In this document: positions 60,581 to 64,000 of the stretch, one piece after another
Layout: the number at the start of each line of letters is the position of its first letter
Numbering within the stretch: position 1 is the stretch's first letter
Assembly: GCF_003058225.1 (NCBI RefSeq)
Contig: NZ_QBUG01000001.1
Span: 682,001-746,000 of the forward strand
Source of the DNA: Promicromonospora sp. AC04
Lineage (GTDB): Bacteria > Actinomycetota > Actinomycetes > Actinomycetales > Cellulomonadaceae
Reading direction: 5' to 3'
DNA: 64,000 nucleotides
The notes under the pieces: generated by a model
What the model saw: the letters and a program-made list of their open reading frames with translations, nothing else
Databases searched by the model: none
Told to the model about the DNA's origin: nothing
Made by a program: the position numbers and the translations under genes

Positions 60581-61792
60581 GTGCACACGACCGGACGCGG
60601 AGCGGCGCTGACCAGGATCGTCGGGGACGTTCTCCTCGGCCTCCTGCTCGCCGCCCTGCTTCTCTTCACCGCCGCGGCACTCGCCGCGAGCTGGGGCGGG
60701 TTCTCCTGGGTGCTCGGCCTCAGCGCCGGAACGGTGGTCGGCGCGCTCGCGCTCCTGCGTCGCCGAGGCCGGTTCGGCACGGCGCTCGGCGGCCTCGGCG
60801 TGGCGGCGGCGACCATCTTCGTCGCACGGCTCGCCGGTCTCCCCGAGGAGCCGGCGCCCGCCATGGCGCTTGCGCTGGCGGTCCTGGTCGCCTCCGGGAT
60901 CCGCACGCTCCCGACCCGGCGGGCCGCGGTGGTCGCCGGCGGCGGCCTCGTCGTGGTGATCGGCTCCTGGCTCGCGGCCACGCCGTTCCCGCAGGGGGCC
61001 ACCCCGGTCCCGATGGTGAACGCCGCGGGCTGGCTCGCGGCCGTCGCGGCCGGCCTCGGGGGACGGCTCCTCGTCGCCCGCCGAGAAGCGGCGGTGGAGC
61101 GGGTGCGCCACGAAGAGCGGCTCGCGATGGCGCGCGAGCTGCACGACGTCGTCGCGCACCACATCACCGGCATCGTCGTCCAGGCGCAAGCCGCGCAGAT
61201 CGTGGCCCGCCGGACGTCGAGCGGACCGGCACCGACCGGATCGGCATCGACCGGATCGGCGCAGCTCGCGAGCTCCCTGGAAGACATCGAGGCGGCCGGG
61301 TCGGACGCCCTCACGTCGCTCCGCCGCGTCGTCGGCCTGCTGCGCGACGCCGACGACGCCTCCCCCATCGCGCCCACCCCCGAGGCGCTCGGCACGCTCG
61401 TGCGCAGATTCGAGGCCCGCGGCCACAGCATCGACCTGAGCCTGCCCGACGGCGGGCCCGCGTGGCCGCCCGAAGTGACGACCACCGTCCACCGAGTGGT
61501 CCAGGAGGCGCTCACGAACATCACCCGCCACGCACCGCACGCCCGGACCGTGACCGTCAGCGTCTGCAACGTCCCGGCCGGCGTCACCGTCGAGGTGTCC
61601 GACGACGCGCCGCACGCCGCCGGGCTCCACCCGACGCTCCAGCCCGCGCTCCCGACCCGTGGCGGGTACGGCCTGATCGGGATGCGGGAACGTGTCGAAA
61701 CGCTCGGCGGCGCGCTGGAGGCCGGGCCCTGTCCAGGGGGCGGCTGGACGGTCCGGGCCGCCCTGCCCGTGCCCGCCGAGGAGACCCGATGA
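60581..61792 (+). CDS. Histidine kinase (HisKA_3 type) with N-terminal membrane sensor
   Basis: 403 residues from GTG 60581. Four to six TM helices span the first about 150 residues. They are followed by the HisKA_3 box ARELHDVVAHHITGIVVQAQ with His188, an N-box TVHRVVQEALTNITRHAPHA, and the G-box GGYGLIGMRERVETLGG. It is a DesK/NarX-like group. There is no large extracellular loop. It overlaps the response regulator by ATGA and follows DUF418 by 5 nt. The DUF418 protein could be a co-sensor, by context only. Confidence 0.9.
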   Translation: MHTTGRGAALTRIVGDVLLGLLLAALLLFTAAALAASWGGFSWVLGLSAGTVVGALALLRRRGRFGTALGGLGVAAATIFVARLAGLPEEPAPAMALALAVLVASGIRTLPTRRAAVVAGGGLVVVIGSWLAATPFPQGATPVPMVNAAGWLAAVAAGLGGRLLVARREAAVERVRHEERLAMARELHDVVAHHITGIVVQAQAAQIVARRTSSGPAPTGSASTGSAQLASSLEDIEAAGSDALTSLRRVVGLLRDADDASPIAPTPEALGTLVRRFEARGHSIDLSLPDGGPAWPPEVTTTVHRVVQEALTNITRHAPHARTVTVSVCNVPAGVTVEVSDDAPHAAGLHPTLQPALPTRGGYGLIGMRERVETLGGALEAGPCPGGGWTVRAALPVPAEETR

Positions 61793-62562
61793 CGATCAGC
61801 GTGCTCCTGGCCGACGACCAGCCGATGGTCCGCAGCGGCCTGCGCCTGATCCTCCAGGACCAGCCCGACATCGAGGTGGTCGCCGAGGCGTCCGACGGCG
61901 CCGAGGCGGTAACCCTTGCCCGACGCCTGCGGCCGGACGTATGCCTGGTCGACATCCGGATGCCACGCCTGGACGGCATCGAGGTCACCCGGACCCTCGC
62001 CGGGCCCGACGTCGCCGACCCGCTCCGGGTCATCGTGGTCACGACGTTCGACCTCGACGAGTACGTCTACGGAGCGCTGCGCGGCGGCGCGGCCGGCTTC
62101 ATCCTCAAGGACGCCGGGCCCGCCCTCCTGGTCGAGGCAGTCCGTGCGGCGCACGCCGGCGACGCTCTGGTCTCGCCGTCGGTCACCGTACGGCTGCTGC
62201 GGCACCTGACCACCGCTCCGCCCGCCGCGCCCGGCCTGCCCGGCCCGGCGAGCCAGTCAGGCCCGGCAAGCCAGTCAGGCGCGGCGGGCCAGCCAGGCAA
62301 GTCAGGCAAGTCAGGCAGGCCGAGCCGGGGCGGGCCGAGCCGGCCGGGCGGCAGATCCGCCGCCCGGCCGCTCTCGGAGCGGGAGACCGAGGTGGTCCGC
62401 GCGATCGCACACGGCCGCACCAACCTGGAGATCGGCGCCGAGATGTTCATCTCGCTCAGCACCGTCAAGGGTCACGTGGCCGCGATCCAGGCCAAGCTCG
62501 GGCTGCGCAACCGCGTGGAGATCGCGGCGTGGGCCTGGGAGACCCGAGTCGTGGGCCGCTGA
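61789..62562 (+). CDS. NarL/LuxR-family response regulator
   Basis: 257 residues. The receiver is ISVLLADDQPMVRSGL, D55 (LVDIRMPRLDG), VVTTFD and FILKDAG. The LuxR HTH is LSERETEVVRAIAHGRTNLEIGAEMFISLSTVKGHVAAIQAKLG. A linker of about 50 residues between them is extremely low in complexity (PASQSGPASQSG, GKSGKSGRPSRGGPSRPGG), encoded by 9-12 bp DNA repeats. It is the partner of the kinase with which it overlaps. Confidence 0.9.
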   Translation: MTISVLLADDQPMVRSGLRLILQDQPDIEVVAEASDGAEAVTLARRLRPDVCLVDIRMPRLDGIEVTRTLAGPDVADPLRVIVVTTFDLDEYVYGALRGGAAGFILKDAGPALLVEAVRAAHAGDALVSPSVTVRLLRHLTTAPPAAPGLPGPASQSGPASQSGAAGQPGKSGKSGRPSRGGPSRPGGRSAARPLSERETEVVRAIAHGRTNLEIGAEMFISLSTVKGHVAAIQAKLGLRNRVEIAAWAWETRVVGR

Positions 62563-62580
62563 CGATCCCGCCCCCAACCC

Positions 62581-62647
62581 TTGGTTGTGGGCGGGACCGT
62601 TGCGACTACACGCCCGTTTCAGCCGCAATGATCGCGCCCACAACCAA
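62581..62647. repeat. Palindromic element copy C
   Basis: The 24-nt arms 62581-62604 and 62624-62647 (TTGGTTGTGGGCGGGACCGT...) pair with a few mismatches. The loop ACTACACGCCCGTTTCAGC is 19 nt. It lies between the convergent ends of the response regulator and the GH43 protein and may terminate both. Confidence 0.8.
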
Positions 62648-62650
62648 GCG

Positions 62651-64000
62651 CTAGACCGCCGTTCGCTTGTCGCAGTCGGCCTTGATCGTGGCGCTGGCGT
62701 CGGAGACCGCCGAGCCCGGGAACGCGCCCGGACGCGACGCGGTCACCTGGACGGCCAACCGGTGCCCGACGTCGGCGCTCGTGAGCCGGAGCGTCTTGCC
62801 GGTAGCACCGGCGACCGGCGTGCCGTCGCGCAGCCACTGGTAGGCGAACGTCAGTCCGTCCTTGTCCCAGGTGCCGGGCGTCGCGGTGAGCGTCGAGCCG
62901 ACCGTCGTCCCGCCGCGCACCTTCGGCGGCCGCAGGGCCTGCGGCTGGACGCCGTCGTAGGTCAGCGGGTCGACGCTCGTGAGCGTCGGCACGACCTTCT
63001 TCATGGTCCCGTCGGCGTTGAAGGACAGCCGGTCGATGGTGGTCTCCCGGTGGGTCCCGTCACCGCCGGGCATCCCGAACCGGTGATAGGCGATGTACCA
63101 CTCGTCGGTCCCGGGCACCTGGACGATCGAGCTGTGCCCCGTCCCGAGGATGCCCTGGCTGGTGTCCTTCTCCAGGATGACGCCGCGGTAGGTCCACGGT
63201 CCGTGGACGCTGGTGGCCGTGGCGTAGCCGACCCGGTAGTCGGCCGACCCGGTGTCGTCGATCGAGTACGTCAGGTGGTAGAGCCCGTCGCGGTAGTTGA
63301 GGAAGCTGCCCTCGCGGAAGTCGGTCAGGCCGCCGATCCGCGCGAGCGTGTCCTGCTTGATCGACAGCATGTCGTCGCTCAGCTCGGCGTAGACCGGCCC
63401 GTTCGACGGCCCGCCGTTGCCCCAGAACAGGTAGTACTTGCCGGTCTGCGGGTCCTGGAACGCCGCCGGGTCGATCGCCTGGCCCGACGTGACAGCCTCG
63501 TTGTTGAGGATCATCGCTGTCGGCTGCGCGGTGAACGGGCCCTCGGGGCTGTCGGCCACGGCAACGCCGAGCGTCTTGCGGTTGTACGTCGGGTTGTGGC
63601 CGGAGAAGTAGAAGTAGTACTTCCCGTCACGCTCGATGATGGTCGGCGCCCAGGCGTTGCCCGTCGCCCACGGCACGTCGCCGTTCGCTCCGTCGAGCGT
63701 GAGGAACGGCTCGGCGGACCGCTCCCAGTCGGCCAGGTTCGTCGACTTCCAGACGTAGAAGTCCTTGCCGCCCCAGCCGGCGACGCCGTCCGTCGTCGCA
63801 TAGATGTAGTAGAAGTCGCCGAACTTCACGATGTTCGGGTCGGCGTAGAGCCCGGGCAGGACCGGCGACCGCATCTCGACCGCCCGCACCGTCCAGCTCC
63901 GGCTGGTGCCGTCCTGGGCCGTGACCGTGAACGTCTTCGGGCTCGACAGGTCGACCGGCCCCGTGACCTCCGGCGAGACCGTCGACGTGGACACGGCCTG
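62651..64000 (-). CDS. Secreted GH43-family glycosidase with C-terminal Ig-like domain (5' partial)
   Basis: The open frame runs to the window edge, so the N-terminus is outside. An upstream DUF5018/BACON-like beta domain (VDLSSPKTFTVTAQDGTSRSWTV) is followed by the GH43 propeller with YADPNIVKFGDFYYIYATT (catalytic base Asp), QAIDPAAFQDPQTGKYYLFWG (second Asp), and FREGSFLNYRDGLYHLTYS (acid Glu). The last about 90 residues form a bacterial Ig-like domain (RDGTPVAGATGKTLRLTSADVGHRLAVQV). By family, it is arabinanase/xylosidase-type. It is probably secreted, although no signal is visible here. Confidence 0.85.
   Translation of the reverse strand, partial: QAVSTSTVSPEVTGPVDLSSPKTFTVTAQDGTSRSWTVRAVEMRSPVLPGLYADPNIVKFGDFYYIYATTDGVAGWGGKDFYVWKSTNLADWERSAEPFLTLDGANGDVPWATGNAWAPTIIERDGKYYFYFSGHNPTYNRKTLGVAVADSPEGPFTAQPTAMILNNEAVTSGQAIDPAAFQDPQTGKYYLFWGNGGPSNGPVYAELSDDMLSIKQDTLARIGGLTDFREGSFLNYRDGLYHLTYSIDDTGSADYRVGYATATSVHGPWTYRGVILEKDTSQGILGTGHSSIVQVPGTDEWYIAYHRFGMPGGDGTHRETTIDRLSFNADGTMKKVVPTLTSVDPLTYDGVQPQALRPPKVRGGTTVGSTLTATPGTWDKDGLTFAYQWLRDGTPVAGATGKTLRLTSADVGHRLAVQVTASRPGAFPGSAVSDASATIKADCDKRTAV

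Noticed and set aside
1-64000. Defence, toxin-antitoxin, prophage or insertion-sequence genes
   Set aside because: Looked for transposase DDE-like, integrase, restriction, Cas, retron and toxin features in both strands; none found. The kinase-like and zinc-site genes do not form a known defence set.

Overview
The window is very GC-rich, gene-dense DNA with many GTG/TTG starts, short 4-nt gene overlaps (ATGA, GTGA) and long antisense open frames. This is typical of a high-GC Actinomycetota chromosome. The mix of large secreted subtilases, carbohydrate ABC loci with LacI regulators, an ECF42-type sigma factor with a DGPF (YCII) partner, and NlpC/P60 proteins fits the Micrococcales. Promicromonosporaceae or Cellulomonadaceae relatives are my best guess, by inference only. 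No tRNA, rRNA, CRISPR array, IS transposase, integrase or phage module was seen.

Layout. 1-11.5 kb: end of an unknown gene, a large secreted S8 protease, an F420-type oxidoreductase, a MerR/MBL-hydrolase divergent pair with a classic MerR promoter, and a TrmB/LuxR-type regulator divergent from a second large secreted S8 protease. 11.5-19.9 kb: TAP-like hydrolase lipoprotein, LuxR-type two-component pair, MFS exporter, small membrane protein, a repeat-rich intergenic stretch, a kinase-like protein, a zinc-site protein, and a trypsin-fold protein that has lost its serine motif. 20-23.9 kb: DUF1330 fragment, YCII plus ECF sigma factor, NAD-dependent epimerase/reductase divergent from a TetR regulator. 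23.9-38 kb: two sugar-uptake loci. The first is a clan GH-J hydrolase, two permeases, a binding protein and LacI. The second is a GH2 enzyme, two permeases and a binding protein, divergent from a LacI gene that is followed by a secreted sialidase-fold/ricin-B protein. Four matching operators flank the second LacI gene. 38-46.3 kb: DsbA-like thiol protein, small membrane protein, ArsR/CDF metal pair, then two paralogous NlpC/P60 proteins flanking a lipoprotein/PepSY pair and an OmpR-type two-component system. 46.3-53.8 kb: DUF3500 lipoprotein and HupE/UreJ-like protein, an antisense fragment resembling the SRAP/YedK N-terminus, methyltransferase, SDR/MerR pair, AI-2E-type exporter, ClC channel. 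54-64 kb: release factor 3, PadR/ABC exporter, DUF418 protein with a LuxR-type two-component pair, and the 3' part of a GH43 protein.

The most notable observations are: (i) a 67-77 nt palindromic element with an invariant 19-nt loop, present three times within 7 kb; (ii) an NlpC/P60 duplication in which the second copy lost an intervening gene and a structured leader; (iii) two MerR-type promoters with 19-20 bp spacers placed 7 nt before the ATG, and similar TetR and PadR promoters, suggesting leaderless regulated transcripts; (iv) a four-site LacI operator set linking an ABC/GH2 operon and a secreted lectin-propeller enzyme; (v) an apparent SRAP gene relic antisense to the tail of the HupE-like gene; and (vi) a trypsin-like gene lacking the GDSGGP segment. 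I found no clearly new defence or mobile system.
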